Positions 26,380 through 35,090 are shown, numbered from the stretch's first letter. The stretch: DNA of 50,194 nt from Scytonema tolypothrichoides VB-61278 (GCF_000828085.3 NZ_JXCA02000022.1:18997-69190), one strand, 5' to 3'. Translations and numbers: made by a program. The notes: generated by a model from the sequence alone, not told the origin.

Positions 26380-27678
26380 ATGACACAATCGGTTCCGGAT
26401 GAAACTCCTATTCCAGATACATCATGGAGGCGATACACCGATCCACCTAGTTTGTGGATTGCTGTAACCACAATTTCTTTAACCCTCCACTTATTGTTGT
26501 TTTGGCTGCTGCGCTCGTATTCGTATAACCTGTTATCACAACGAAATTTATCAAATCCTATCCCACTGGAATTTGTGGAGATTTCTTCACAGCCAAAAGC
26601 GCCATCAAAAGCAAAACCAGTTTTGTTTAAAAAACCTGCGACAACTCAAAAGTCGTCTGTAACAAGCTCACCAAAGCTAACTAGTCAAGGAAATTTAACG
26701 CCAAAATCTACCTCTAGTGTAGAAGATAGCAATGCGATTGCACTTACAAACCCCACAAGCGCAAAAACTTCTCAACCTCAAGTCAAGAATCAAACTCAAC
26801 AATCCTTAAAAAAACAGGTGATCAAGCAAAAACAACCACAACCAAATCCTCAACCTATTGCAACATCTCAACCAACTCACCAACCTAAACCATTGATAGC
26901 AAAGACTCCAGAACCTCCGCAAAAACCGACTCTAGAAGATACCCCACAAGCACAACAACCCCAGCCAACCCCAAAGCAAACACAATCACAACTTCCCCTA
27001 CAGGCAACTCCAGAAGCACAACAACCCCAGCCAACTCCAGAAGCGACTCCGGCGGATAATCCAGACACACAGAATCAACCATTAGAAAATCAAGATCCAA
27101 ATCCGCAGAATAACACCACAGATTCTACTCGTCCTGATTCTTCATTTGAAACAGGTGAGCAAGCAAAGCTATTTAACGAGTCTACAGAATCACCGAGTAC
27201 TCTTCCCAGACAATCTGATGAACAGGTTATTGTTGGACAGGAAACACCACTACCAAATCTTGCTCCACTAGTTACACCAGAGCAATCGCCACTGGATGAG
27301 CCAAAAGTCGGAGGACTGGTAGTAGCGTTCTGGGATATAGAAGGTGATGAATTAAAAAGCGACATACCAGAAAACCTAGTTCAACCGCAAGACAACAGCA
27401 AGCGAAAAGAATTAAACATTGTTTTACCCGACACAGCAGACGATTTTCAACCTATAGATTTTTTCGTGTGGCTAACCATTGATGAACAAGGCACGTTGCT
27501 CTTCATCAGAGTAGATCAAGAAATTCCGTTACCACAAAGAAGTGAATACCAGAAATATGCTGATGAAATTTTTAAAGGTCAAAAATTTGTCCCCACAATC
27601 GATAAAGACCCTGCAACTGGCAAGCAAAAGTCACGATTGAGGAATCTGCGTGTACGTGTAAAAATCGAGCGCCCCTAG
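26380..27678 (+). CDS. TonB-like energy-transducer family protein
   Basis: From ATG 26380 (MTQSVPDETP) the protein has 432 residues; a GTG at 26341 would add 13. One transmembrane segment (about 28-45, LWIAVTTISLTLHLLLFWLL) anchors it in the inner membrane. Residues about 60-250 are a Pro/Gln/Lys-rich periplasm-spanning region (KPLIAKTPEPPQKPT, repeated AQQPQPTP). The C-terminal domain (about 345-432: IDFFVWLTIDEQGTLLFIRV, then EIFKGQKFVPTIDKDPATGK) resembles TonB C-terminal domains that contact outer-membrane receptors. No exbB/exbD or receptor is adjacent. It could alternatively be a TonB-like envelope protein of different function. Confidence 0.8.
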   Translation: MTQSVPDETPIPDTSWRRYTDPPSLWIAVTTISLTLHLLLFWLLRSYSYNLLSQRNLSNPIPLEFVEISSQPKAPSKAKPVLFKKPATTQKSSVTSSPKLTSQGNLTPKSTSSVEDSNAIALTNPTSAKTSQPQVKNQTQQSLKKQVIKQKQPQPNPQPIATSQPTHQPKPLIAKTPEPPQKPTLEDTPQAQQPQPTPKQTQSQLPLQATPEAQQPQPTPEATPADNPDTQNQPLENQDPNPQNNTTDSTRPDSSFETGEQAKLFNESTESPSTLPRQSDEQVIVGQETPLPNLAPLVTPEQSPLDEPKVGGLVVAFWDIEGDELKSDIPENLVQPQDNSKRKELNIVLPDTADDFQPIDFFVWLTIDEQGTLLFIRVDQEIPLPQRSEYQKYADEIFKGQKFVPTIDKDPATGKQKSRLRNLRVRVKIERP

Positions 27679-27725
27679 CTTGACTTTGTGCAAAAATAGT
27701 GTTATGTTCTAATAGTTGTGAATTT

Positions 27726-27796
27726 GCGGGCGTAGTTTAGTGGTAAAACTATAGCCTTCCAAGCTATTAATGCGGGTTCGATTCCCGCCGCCCGCT
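27726..27796 (+). tRNA. tRNA-Gly (anticodon TCC)
   Basis: The 71-nt cloverleaf has acceptor GCGGGCG/CGCCCGC with discriminator T, D-arm GTTTAGTGGTAAAAC, anticodon arm ATAGCCTTCCAAGCTAT with anticodon TCC, and T-arm GCGGGTTCGATTCCCGC. CCA is not encoded, as usual in cyanobacteria. It lies 48 bp after the TonB-like gene and just before the pst terminator on the other strand. Confidence 0.97.
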
Positions 27797-27801
27797 TATC
27801 T

Positions 27802-27840
27802 AAAAAATGAAAAAAGTTCTCAGGGTAACCCTAAAAACTT
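27802..27840 (-). terminator. Intrinsic terminator of the pst operon
   Basis: On the minus strand AAGTTTTTAGGGT pairs with ACCCTGAGAACTT, followed by TTTTTTCATTTTTT. It lies about 50 bp past the pstB stop and is correctly oriented for the pst operon. Confidence 0.75.
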
Positions 27841-27890
27841 GAAACTTCTTGTTATTAAGCATGATTGCGACAAAAAAGAATGTGTGATCT

Positions 27891-28697
27891 TTAACCGAAC
27901 TTACCGCTAACGTATTCCTTGGTGGCTTCCTGTTTAGGATCTTGGAAAATGACCTCTGTGCGGTCATATTCAACAAGATAGCCAGTACGACCTCCTTTTT
28001 CGGAAGTTTGAACGTTAAAGAAGGCTGTCTTATCTGAAACCCGGGAAGCTTGTTGCATATTGTGAGTCACAATAATGATTGTGTAATGCTCCTTGAGTTC
28101 ATGCAGCAAGTCTTCAACCCGTAGGGTGGAAATGGGGTCAAGAGCAGAACAGGGTTCATCCATTAAAATAACTTCGGGTTGAACTGCGATCGCCCTAGCA
28201 ATACACAAACGCTGTTGTTGTCCCCCAGATAACGAAGCACCACTTTGCCGCAGCTTGTCTTTGACTTCATCCCACAAAGCCGCTTGTCTGAGCGATCGCT
28301 CAACAAGTTCGTCCATATTACCTTTATAACCGTTCAGTTTCGGTCCAAAGGTAATATTGTCATAAATTGACTTTGGAAAAGGGTTCGGTCTTTGAAACAC
28401 CATCCCAATTCGACGACGCACCACAACAGGGTCAATATGAGGTGCATACAAATTCTCACCTTGGTAAAATACATTACCTTCAGCGCGAAAACTATCAATT
28501 AGGTCGTTGAGGCGGTTGTAACAACGTAGCAAAGTACTCTTACCACATCCAGAAGGACCGATAAACGCTGTAACCTTATTTTTCGGGATATCAAGCCAAA
28601 TATCCCGTACTGCCAAAAAGTTACCGTAGTAAACGTTGAGTTTCTCTGTACGAAAAACGGTGTCAGTTTGATTTCCGTTTCTAATGTCAGTTGCCAT
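27891..28697 (-). CDS. pstB: Phosphate ABC transporter ATPase
   Basis: PstB hydrolyses ATP to drive phosphate import through PstC/PstA. The 268-residue protein has Walker [10 protein letters not shown] (47-55), Q-loop [16 protein letters not shown] (typical of PstB), ABC signature [16 protein letters not shown], Walker [14 protein letters not shown] and switch His in [17 protein letters not shown]. It is the last gene of pstSCAB, 50 bp after pstA, followed by a terminator. The peptide [12 protein letters not shown] and the Asn-rich start point to PstB rather than a generic ATPase. Confidence 0.97.
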   Translation of the reverse strand: MATDIRNGNQTDTVFRTEKLNVYYGNFLAVRDIWLDIPKNKVTAFIGPSGCGKSTLLRCYNRLNDLIDSFRAEGNVFYQGENLYAPHIDPVVVRRRIGMVFQRPNPFPKSIYDNITFGPKLNGYKGNMDELVERSLRQAALWDEVKDKLRQSGASLSGGQQQRLCIARAIAVQPEVILMDEPCSALDPISTLRVEDLLHELKEHYTIIIVTHNMQQASRVSDKTAFFNVQTSEKGGRTGYLVEYDRTEVIFQDPKQEATKEYVSGKFG

Positions 28698-28747
28698 AAA
28701 TTTAGAGACTCTATTTTAACCTGAATGAAACTTGCGATTTGCTTTAC

Positions 28748-29638
28748 TTATTTAATTTTGCGACTTGTAGCCCAACGAGCAATGATACTGGTGAGTAGAA
28801 CCAATAACACCAAAATCAATGATGCCGCCCAAGCTAGAGATTGCAAATTTTTAAACGGAGAAATTGCAAAGTTGAAAACTAGTACTGCAAGAGATGCAGT
28901 AGGCTCGAAGATACCACGAGGCCAAAATTGAGAGAATAAAGCAGTAAATAGCAGAGGTGCAGTTTCTCCGGCGGCGCGGGCGATTGACAAAGTTGCCCCA
29001 GTGACAATTGCTGGTACTGCTGCTGGTAGAACCACTAATGCCACAGTTTGAAACTCAGTCGCACCTAACCCCACAGCTGCTTGTCGCAAATCGTCCGATA
29101 CTAACTGCAAAGCTTCATCAGTGGTTCGGACAATAATTGGTAGCATCAAAATCGACAGAGCAAATCCTCCAGCTACAGCTGAGAATCCACCTGTGAGAGT
29201 GACTACGATACCATAAGCAAATACACCAGCGATAATAGATGGAACTCCACTGAGAACGTTGGTTGCAAAACGAATCCAACGAGACATCTTACCAGTGCTA
29301 AATTCCGTTAAATAAACTGCTGCCAAAACTCCGAAGGGAATACTAATTAAAGCCCCAATCCCTACCATAACCAGCGTTCCCAATATGGCATTCCCAAAGC
29401 CTCCTCCCTTTACCAAAGGTGGTGGTGGCAATTTGGTAAATAAGTCTAAGCTCAAACTACTTATGCCTTGGATAATAACGTAAGACAGCACTGCGATCAA
29501 AGGCACAAGAGCAAATATCCCGCACATGAACGCGACGACTGTCATCACCGTGTCAAACAGCGTCCGGGGAGACGTCGCAGACCGAGATAAGGCGCCGGTA
29601 GATCCGGGAGAAAAATGGTCACCAGAAGTAGAAGTCAT
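28748..29638 (-). CDS. pstA: Phosphate ABC transporter permease PstA
   Basis: This 296-residue membrane protein has six hydrophobic spans and the PstA signature GGFGNAILGTLVMVGIGALI, plus the EAA-like cytoplasmic loop LRQAAVGLGATEFQTVALVV that contacts PstB, and ARAAGETAPLLFTAL. With PstC it forms the inner-membrane channel. It starts 19 bp after the pstC stop and is followed by pstB. Confidence 0.96.
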   Translation of the reverse strand: MTSTSGDHFSPGSTGALSRSATSPRTLFDTVMTVVAFMCGIFALVPLIAVLSYVIIQGISSLSLDLFTKLPPPPLVKGGGFGNAILGTLVMVGIGALISIPFGVLAAVYLTEFSTGKMSRWIRFATNVLSGVPSIIAGVFAYGIVVTLTGGFSAVAGGFALSILMLPIIVRTTDEALQLVSDDLRQAAVGLGATEFQTVALVVLPAAVPAIVTGATLSIARAAGETAPLLFTALFSQFWPRGIFEPTASLAVLVFNFAISPFKNLQSLAWAASLILVLLVLLTSIIARWATSRKIK

Positions 29639-29657
29639 TATTTAGTACACCCAAATG

Positions 29658-30608
29658 CTACAGTCGCTTGACTCGCAGAACAATTAACTCTGCCAAAATG
29701 TTGACTATTAGGGTTAAAACAAACAGAACTAATGCTGCATACATCAAAGCGCTAACTTGCAAACCGCTTGCTTCGGCAAACTGGTTCGCCAGCAAAGAAG
29801 AAATTGTGTTAGCTGGTGCAAATATTGAGGCGTTAATAACGTTGGCGTTACCGATGATCATTGTTACAGCCATCGTTTCTCCCATCGCCCGACCCAACCC
29901 CAACATCACAGCGCTTACAATACCTGAAAAGGCAGCTGGAATGATAACTTTTAAAATCGTTTCCCAACGAGTTGCTCCTAATCCCAGCGCAGCTTGGCGT
30001 AAAGTCGGGGGGACAGAAATCAGTGCATCACGGGATATAGCTGTGATAATTGGCAAAGTCATAATTGCCAAGATAACCCCTGCTGGGAACATTCCTGGTC
30101 CTGTAGGAGGAGTGCTAAAAATTGGTAACCAACCAAAGTAAGCGTTAAACCATTTTCCGATACCTGTCAGTATGGGAACCAAAACGTAAATTCCCCAGAT
30201 GCCATAAACAACACTGGGAATAGCTGCTAATAGTTCCACCAAAAAAACCAATACTGTCCGTGCAGATGATGGTAGCAAATTTTCACTCAGCAAAACAGCA
30301 GTGCCAACGCCAATTGGTACTGCTATCAATAGACCAATAAATGCACTTACCAAAGTTCCATAGACTTGCGGTATGACACCGTAGTCATTATTGACTGGAT
30401 TCCAAGCGCTTTTTACTAAAAAGCTAGCACCAAACTTTTGGATCGCAGGCAGTGCCTGAATGGCAACCTGTATCGCAATCCATAATAGAATACCTGCGAC
30501 CGCTAGTGCAAAAATCCGAGTCAGCAAAATAAAGCCTCGATCAACTGACTTTTCTAATTCCGACCGGGGTTGAATTGTGCCTTGACGATTTCCGGCTTGT
30601 ATATTCAT
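29658..30608 (-). CDS. pstC: Phosphate ABC transporter permease PstC
   Basis: This 316-residue permease shows six to seven transmembrane spans, LSENLLPSSARTVLVFLVEL, the loop LRQAAALGLGATR-like (LRQAALGLGATRWETILKVI) and GRAMGETMAVTMIIGN, all typical of PstC. An N-terminal cytoplasmic tail (about 1-27) precedes the first span. It lies 95 bp after pstS; the gap contains an AATTCAA heptamer array. Confidence 0.96.
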   Translation of the reverse strand: MNIQAGNRQGTIQPRSELEKSVDRGFILLTRIFALAVAGILLWIAIQVAIQALPAIQKFGASFLVKSAWNPVNNDYGVIPQVYGTLVSAFIGLLIAVPIGVGTAVLLSENLLPSSARTVLVFLVELLAAIPSVVYGIWGIYVLVPILTGIGKWFNAYFGWLPIFSTPPTGPGMFPAGVILAIMTLPIITAISRDALISVPPTLRQAALGLGATRWETILKVIIPAAFSGIVSAVMLGLGRAMGETMAVTMIIGNANVINASIFAPANTISSLLANQFAEASGLQVSALMYAALVLFVLTLIVNILAELIVLRVKRL

Positions 30609-30659
30609 GAACGACTTTACCCATCAACTGAAAGAATGTGGGAGCGAACCACATAAAAG

Positions 30660-30680
30660 AATTCAAAATTCAAAATTCAT
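30660..30680. repeat. AATTCAA heptamer STRR between pstS and pstC
   Basis: Three consecutive 7-bp steps (AATTCAA, AATTCAA, AATTCAT) sit inside the pst operon, in the pstS-pstC spacer. Confidence 0.65.
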
Positions 30681-30703
30681 GCATTTGACAAGCAATGCCA
30701 GTG

Positions 30704-31888
30704 CTACTTGCTAGCGCTAGCACCACCGCTACCACCGCCAGCAGCAATTTTATAATCTGGACTGATAGCATCAGCAGCAGCAGCAACTTTTTTCACTACG
30801 TTTTCAGGTAAAGGAACATATCCGAGTTGTGAGGCTGCTTTTTGACCTTCTGTCAAACCGTATTCAATCATGGCTTCTACCGCTTTAGCTTTCGCGGCAT
30901 CAGGATATTTCTTATAAACCAAAAGCCAAGTGTAGGTAACTATCGGGTAAGAATCGTTTCCTTCTGGATCTGTAATAAAGGCGCGGAGATTTGCTGGCAA
31001 TTCAACAGAAGCCAAAGTTTTAGATGCCGATTCATCTGTTGGTGTGACAAATTGACCTGCTTTATTTTGCAAAGCAGCAAAAGTGAGTTTGTTTTGTGCT
31101 GCGTAACCGTACTCTACGTATCCAATAGAACCTTGAGTTTGTTGGATTTGGGCAGTCACACCTTCATTACCCTTAGCACCAACTCCTGTAGGCCAACTGA
31201 CAGTTTTGCCCTCACCAACTTTGGATTTCCATGTTGGATTAATCGCACTGAGGTGTTTTGTGAACACACCCGTAGTCCCACTACCATCTGAACGATAGAC
31301 AACCGTGATTGGTTGCTTAGGAAGTTTGGCACCAGAGTTAGCCGCAGCAATTTTCGGGTCATCCCAAGACTTAATATTGCCCAATAAAATGTCTGTATAA
31401 ACGTCCCGTGGAAGTTTGAGTTCTTGTACTCCAGGTACATTGTAAGCTAGCACAATGCTACCAGCAGTCATGGGCAGCAAAAGGACGCCGTTTTGCACCT
31501 TGCTGATTTCTTCGTCCTTCATGGCAACATCGCTAGCACCAAAGTCTACAGTACCTTTGGTAAATTGCTCAACTCCGGCACCACTACCAACTGACTGATA
31601 ATTAACTTCGAGATTAGGATATTTCTGGTTTAAAGCCTGGAACCAAGTTTGATACAAAGGTGCTGGGAAAGAGGCTCCAGCGCCTGTTAATCTGACTTGT
31701 CCACCTAAGTCAAGTTTTCCAGGAGCACTAGCAGTAGCATCCTTTGCAGCACCACCAGGGGCTTCGCTTGTGGTATTACCGTTTTCCGCTTGCGGACCAC
31801 CGCAAGCAGCTAAGCTGATGCTCAGTGCTAATACTGACACTGTTCTTGTTAAGCAAGAAATATTATTTACAGGAGAACGAAAAAGCAT
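30704..31888 (-). CDS. pstS: Phosphate-binding lipoprotein of the Pst transporter
   Basis: This 394-residue protein is a periplasmic phosphate-binding protein anchored as a lipoprotein: signal peptide with lipobox LAAC (Cys29). Binding-site motifs are LTGAGASFPAPLYQTWF, YQSVGSGAGVEQFTKGTVDF, GASDVAM, and VYRSDGSGTTGVFTKHL, the last two providing the phosphate-binding Ser/Asp/Arg/Thr residues. The C-terminus is Gly/Ser-rich. It is the first gene of pstSCAB, behind a Pho-box-like promoter. Other cyanobacteria have several PstS paralogs with different affinity; which one this is cannot be told. Confidence 0.96.
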   Translation of the reverse strand: MLFRSPVNNISCLTRTVSVLALSISLAACGGPQAENGNTTSEAPGGAAKDATASAPGKLDLGGQVRLTGAGASFPAPLYQTWFQALNQKYPNLEVNYQSVGSGAGVEQFTKGTVDFGASDVAMKDEEISKVQNGVLLLPMTAGSIVLAYNVPGVQELKLPRDVYTDILLGNIKSWDDPKIAAANSGAKLPKQPITVVYRSDGSGTTGVFTKHLSAINPTWKSKVGEGKTVSWPTGVGAKGNEGVTAQIQQTQGSIGYVEYGYAAQNKLTFAALQNKAGQFVTPTDESASKTLASVELPANLRAFITDPEGNDSYPIVTYTWLLVYKKYPDAAKAKAVEAMIEYGLTEGQKAASQLGYVPLPENVVKKVAAAADAISPDYKIAAGGGSGGASASK

Positions 31889-32312
31889 GGATATGTTTTT
31901 TTGGTGATTTTCCAGCTAAGCGATTATACTATACAACCTAAGAGTAAAGATAAGGTTAAGATAATCCAAACGACTACTTTTTCTCATCCCCAATCTCGCA
32001 AAATATTATATTCTTTACCCAATTAAATTTTGTAACTGTCATTTAGTCATTCGGAGAACAAATCATACATTAGTACATTTGTTTTAATGGAAGAGAAAGA
32101 AACACACGTTACACAACAATAGTCGTTTAGGAAGTCTATCCAATTTAGAGATAACAAAGTTCAATGAAACAGCTAAAGGTATTTAAAAAAAAGTTTTTAA
32201 CTTGTTAAAATACAGAGACAAAAAAACAAGATAATACAAAAATAAAAGAATCAAATAATACTTAATTGATTGACATGTTTGTACGAGAGTCCTTTGCATG
32301 AGTACTTTGTAA
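31889..32312. other. Intergenic region between pst operon and bioY
   Basis: This 424-bp gap holds the pst promoter (31923-31960) at its left end. The rest is AT-rich; the bioY promoter presumably lies near 32200-32300 but no clear hexamers were identified, and no biotin operator (BirA box) was recognised. Confidence 0.4.
31923..31960 (-). promoter_or_regulatory. Pho-box-like repeats and -10 element of pst promoter
   Basis: On the minus strand CTTAACCT (31960-31953) and CTTTACTC (31949-31942) form two 8-bp repeats spaced by 3 bp, as in cyanobacterial SphR/PhoB boxes, and a perfect TATAAT -10 lies 13 bp beyond (31928-31923). The boxes cover the -35 position, as expected for activator-dependent promoters. 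The pstS start is 35 bp downstream of the -10. Confidence 0.7.
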
Positions 32313-32900
32313 ATGCTAGCTGCATCCAATCAATTACTATGGTCTATGATTGGCTTATTGCTAACGATGGGTGGTACCTTTTTAGAAGCTTATGTCGCCA
32401 CCTCACCGTTGAGTTGGAGTCAATATGGAATTCATGCTTTTTCTCTGGGTGTCACCTACCAAATTGGCGGGGTGCTGCTAGCCGGTTGTTTAGGAGGCAA
32501 GAATGCTGGTGCGCTCTCGCAAATTGCGTATATAGTAATGGGGTTAACACTATTACCAGTATTTGCTGATGGTGGTGGCATTGGTTATGTAAAAGTATCC
32601 CAGTTTGGTTATTTGCTCGGTTTTATTCCTGGAGCATGGATTTGTGGGTTTTTCGCTTTTAAAGCTAGACCTCGATTAGAAACTCTTGCCTTTAGTTGCT
32701 TTTGTGGCTTGTTAACTGTCCACTTATGCGGTATTACTTATTTGATACTCAGCTATGTTTTGCAATGGCAAGGGACAGAAACTTTGTCTTTGATGCAAGC
32801 TATGCTTAGATACTCCTGGTTTGCACTCCCTGGACAACTAGCTGTTGTTTGTGCTGTCGTCGTAATAGCATACGTGCTGCGCCACCTGATGTTTTACTAG
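32313..32900 (+). CDS. bioY: Biotin transporter BioY (S component)
   Basis: This 195-residue membrane protein has about six hydrophobic spans. GGGIGYVKVSQFGYLLGFIP followed by GAWICGF matches the BioY signature that binds biotin. BioY acts alone or with an ECF AT module to import biotin; no ecfA/ecfT genes are near. The ATG at 32313 gives the full first span. A different frame with an earlier ATG overlaps the start but lacks domain features. lspA follows 95 bp downstream on the same strand. Confidence 0.85.
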   Translation: MLAASNQLLWSMIGLLLTMGGTFLEAYVATSPLSWSQYGIHAFSLGVTYQIGGVLLAGCLGGKNAGALSQIAYIVMGLTLLPVFADGGGIGYVKVSQFGYLLGFIPGAWICGFFAFKARPRLETLAFSCFCGLLTVHLCGITYLILSYVLQWQGTETLSLMQAMLRYSWFALPGQLAVVCAVVVIAYVLRHLMFY

Positions 32901-32940
32901 TCATGAGTCCAGAGTCAACAGTAAATAGTCCAAAGTTCTT

Positions 32941-32989
32941 TGACTAATGACTAATGACCAATGACTAATGACTAATGACTAATGACTAA
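32941..32989. repeat. TGACTAA heptamer STRR, seven units
   Basis: Six TGACTAA units and one TGACCAA lie in perfect 7-bp register between bioY and lspA, ending 6 bp before the lspA ATG. This is the clearest STRR array in the window. Confidence 0.95.
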
Positions 32990-32995
32990 TTCACC

Positions 32996-33469
32996 ATGAG
33001 TGTAAAAAATCTCCTCTTCTGGATTGCTGCCTTTTTAGCTTTTCTCTTAGATCAACTGACAAAGTACTGGGTGGTGCAAACCTTTAACTCAGGACAGACA
33101 CAAGCCCTGTTACCGGGAATCTTTCACTTTACCTACGTTACCAACACTGGTGCAGCCTTTAGTTTGTTAACAGGGAAAGTAGAATGGTTACGCTGGCTAT
33201 CTTTAGGAGTGAGTTTAGCATTGATAGCACTGGCATGGTTTACAGTGTTGCATTTTTGGGATCAACTAGGCTATGGCTTCATTTTAGGCGGAGCCATCGG
33301 TAATGGCATTGACCGATTTGTTCATGGCTACGTGGTTGATTTTCTGGATTTTCGACTCATTAACTTTCCAGTTTTTAACTTAGCAGATGTCTTTATTAAT
33401 ATTGGTATTATTTGCCTACTGATTGCTACCTTTCAAAAGACACCCGCTTCACATCGTAGATCACGGTGA
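32996..33469 (+). CDS. lspA: Lipoprotein signal peptidase II
   Basis: LspA cleaves the signal peptide of diacylated prolipoproteins in the inner membrane. The 157-residue protein has four transmembrane spans and conserved motifs LDQLTKYWV (about 18-26), TNTGAAFSL, GGAIGNGIDRFVHGYVVDF with one catalytic Asp, and FNLADVFINIG with the other. A heptamer STRR fills the upstream region, so ribosome binding relies on non-standard sequence (TTCACC before ATG). PstS and other lipoproteins would be its substrates. Confidence 0.96.
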   Translation: MSVKNLLFWIAAFLAFLLDQLTKYWVVQTFNSGQTQALLPGIFHFTYVTNTGAAFSLLTGKVEWLRWLSLGVSLALIALAWFTVLHFWDQLGYGFILGGAIGNGIDRFVHGYVVDFLDFRLINFPVFNLADVFINIGIICLLIATFQKTPASHRRSR

Positions 33470-33541
33470 CAAGTCAAAGAATTTGGAATTTGCAATTGCG
33501 AATGGTATGACGCTTTTTGATTGCGTGCAATACACGGCTGT

Positions 33542-33565
33542 TGTGAAAGTGCATGCACTTTCACA
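33542..33565. repeat. Perfect 24-bp palindrome
   Basis: The sequence reads TGTGAAAGTGCA followed by TGCACTTTCACA, identical on both strands without a spacer. It lies 72 bp after lspA. It could be a protein-binding dyad or a cruciform-forming repeat. Confidence 0.9.
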
Positions 33566-33610
33566 TTATTGCGTGGTGGTGTATGTGATTTAAATGAGAA
33601 GCGTTATGTA

Positions 33611-33782
33611 ATATCAAGTCCGCTTAATTACTTATAATTCCTGCTTTACCTCACCCCAACCCTCTCCTTATTAAGGAGAGCCAGTGCGTTGCGGGGGTTC
33701 CCCCCGTTGTAGCATCTGGCGTGAGGGTGCCGTAGGCGGGTGAGGTTCCTCGTTTTTATAAGTGTTTATCCGGACATGATAT
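33611..33782. mobile_element. MITE-like element with 27-bp imperfect terminal inverted repeats
   Basis: Left end ATATCAAGTCCGCTTAATTA and the complement of the right end ATATCATGTCCGGATAAACA both continue CTTATAA. Just inside, CCTCACCC on the left pairs with GGGTGAGG on the right. The middle carries the 40-bp palindrome copy 2. TA dinucleotides lie at or near both borders. The element encodes nothing, as expected for a non-autonomous element moved by a transposase elsewhere. Confidence 0.65.
33681..33721. repeat. Dispersed ~40-bp palindromic repeat, copy 2
   Basis: CCAGTGCGTTGCGGGGG, TT, CCCCCCGTTGTAGCATCTGG: same CCAG/CTGG ends and G-run/C-run core as the copy at 6887-6926. It sits inside the MITE-like element. 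Confidence 0.7.
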
Positions 33783-33851
33783 AAGTAGGGACAACAAAGT
33801 CCCAAGTTGACTCCTGGCTTTAGACTGTTGACGACTTCTTTGGTCAAACCA

Positions 33852-33881
33852 AAAAATAAAAAGTCCGTATGAACGGACTTT
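33852..33881 (-). terminator. Intrinsic terminator of the Pro/Gly/Thr-rich secreted protein gene
   Basis: On the minus strand AAAGTCCGT-TCAT-ACGGACTTT is followed by TTATTTTTT, a compact stem with T-rich tail, about 100 bp after the stop at 33980. Confidence 0.8.
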
Positions 33882-33979
33882 CTCCCTTTAACGTTAGACT
33901 CTCGTCTGAGGGCATTGATTATTTAATAGACCACATTTAGCGAAGCGTAAGACTACGTCTTTACTCCGCCTGTGCCGGC

Positions 33980-34642
33980 CTACTTTCGCGTACCAGACCC
34001 TGGAGATCCAGAGGGAGTTGTAGTGCCAGGATCACTGGTGCTACCAGGGTTAGCAGGGTTACCAGTAGGAGGCGGGGCGATTTCATTTGTACCGCCGGGA
34101 GTGTTGGTAGTGCCGGGGTCAGCAGGTGCAGTACCTGGTACTGCTGTACCACCAGGGGTACTGCTGTCAGGAGCACCTGTTGTTCCACCAGGAGGAGTTG
34201 TTGGAATGTCGCCTGTACCACTAGGAGGAGTCGTTTGAGTTTCTCTACCAGGGTTAGCCGGGTTACCACTGGGAGGCGGGGCGACCTCTGTCGTGCCCTG
34301 ACCGCCAGGAATGCCTGTGGTGCCAGGGTCAGCAGGTGCAGTGCCTGGTGTTGCTGTACCACCAGGGGTACTGTCAGAAGGTTTCTTTTGTGTTTCAGTA
34401 CTGCTACCAGAAGGGCTTGATGTAGATGCTGAGCCTTCTTGACAGCGGGAGTTTAAAGGGTAATCGTTGCAAAACTTTTTCTTATTTACCCTTGGTGAAA
34501 GTTTGATTTCCCCCGATGATCCAGAGGATGAACCTCCGCTAGATTGACCTATCAGGAATTTGGCTGATTCGGCAACAGCAACGTTGCTGGTTAAAGCTAG
34601 AGTTAATGCTGCACCGATAAGGGTCAAAAATTTTCCGTTCAT
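33980..34642 (-). CDS. Secreted Pro/Gly/Thr/Ser-rich low-complexity protein
   Basis: From ATG 34642 (MNGKFLTLIGAALTLALTSN) the protein has 220 residues, preceded by a GAGGT ribosome site; an ATG at 34660 adds six residues. A signal peptide ends near VAVAESA. A short segment with KKKFCNDYPLNSRCQ contains two cysteines that may form a disulfide. The rest (about 70-220) is disordered, with a long block duplicated: TPGGTATPGTAPADPGTT and TPGGTAVPGTAPADPGTT, each followed by GNPANPG. The family is unrecognised; homologs with the CNDYPLNSRC-type motif appear to be cyanobacterial. An envelope or surface role is inference. Confidence 0.8.
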   Translation of the reverse strand: MNGKFLTLIGAALTLALTSNVAVAESAKFLIGQSSGGSSSGSSGEIKLSPRVNKKKFCNDYPLNSRCQEGSASTSSPSGSSTETQKKPSDSTPGGTATPGTAPADPGTTGIPGGQGTTEVAPPPSGNPANPGRETQTTPPSGTGDIPTTPPGGTTGAPDSSTPGGTAVPGTAPADPGTTNTPGGTNEIAPPPTGNPANPGSTSDPGTTTPSGSPGSGTRK

Positions 34643-35090
34643 ATTACTTAACCTCAACACCTCAACGGAGTACTTCCGCTCATTAAACCAAAATATCAGC
34701 TTTTAAGAAATCATCCTAAAAGAAGATATGTATTGTTGCTTTTAAAATTCTTATATGTTAAGAAGTAATGGTTTTTCGATTGACTTTTCTAAAGTGTTCG
34801 GTAACAAAAGTCTATATCGGAAGTCTCAACATCACATTTGGAAAACAGAGAAAAATGCACAAAAGAACCACTACAAGGCAATAAGAAAAATCTAGGAAAT
34901 CTGTTAAATATGTGACAAAATTAACAATGTGACTCTAATTATTATATATTTTTTTTTAAGTGTAAAATTGAATCGGGAACTATTCCAGGCCGCCAACGTC
35001 TTCGTAGGCTTATGATTACAATGGTGGAATACTAGCATCGAGATTGCAATGCGCCCGATTCCTTACCAATAAATGTGGTGTAAATAGCCG
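34643..35090. other. Intergenic region between divergent envelope genes
   Basis: This 448-bp gap is AT-rich with a poly-T run near 34948-34958. It must contain promoters of the secreted protein and the penicillin-binding protein; none is clear enough to call, and no repeat or RNA was seen. Confidence 0.35.

Larger units (their letters stand above)
33470..33979. other. Intergenic region rich in palindromes and a MITE-like element
   Basis: This gap holds a perfect 24-bp palindrome (33542-33565), a 172-bp fold-back element (33611-33782) that contains the second copy of the dispersed 40-bp palindrome, and the terminator of the downstream minus-strand gene (33852-33881). No coding sequence was recognised. 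Confidence 0.6.

Noticed and set aside
32270-32569. Open frame overlapping the start of bioY
   Set aside because: Different frame from BioY, no domain, Cys/Trp-rich composition; bioY explains the region.
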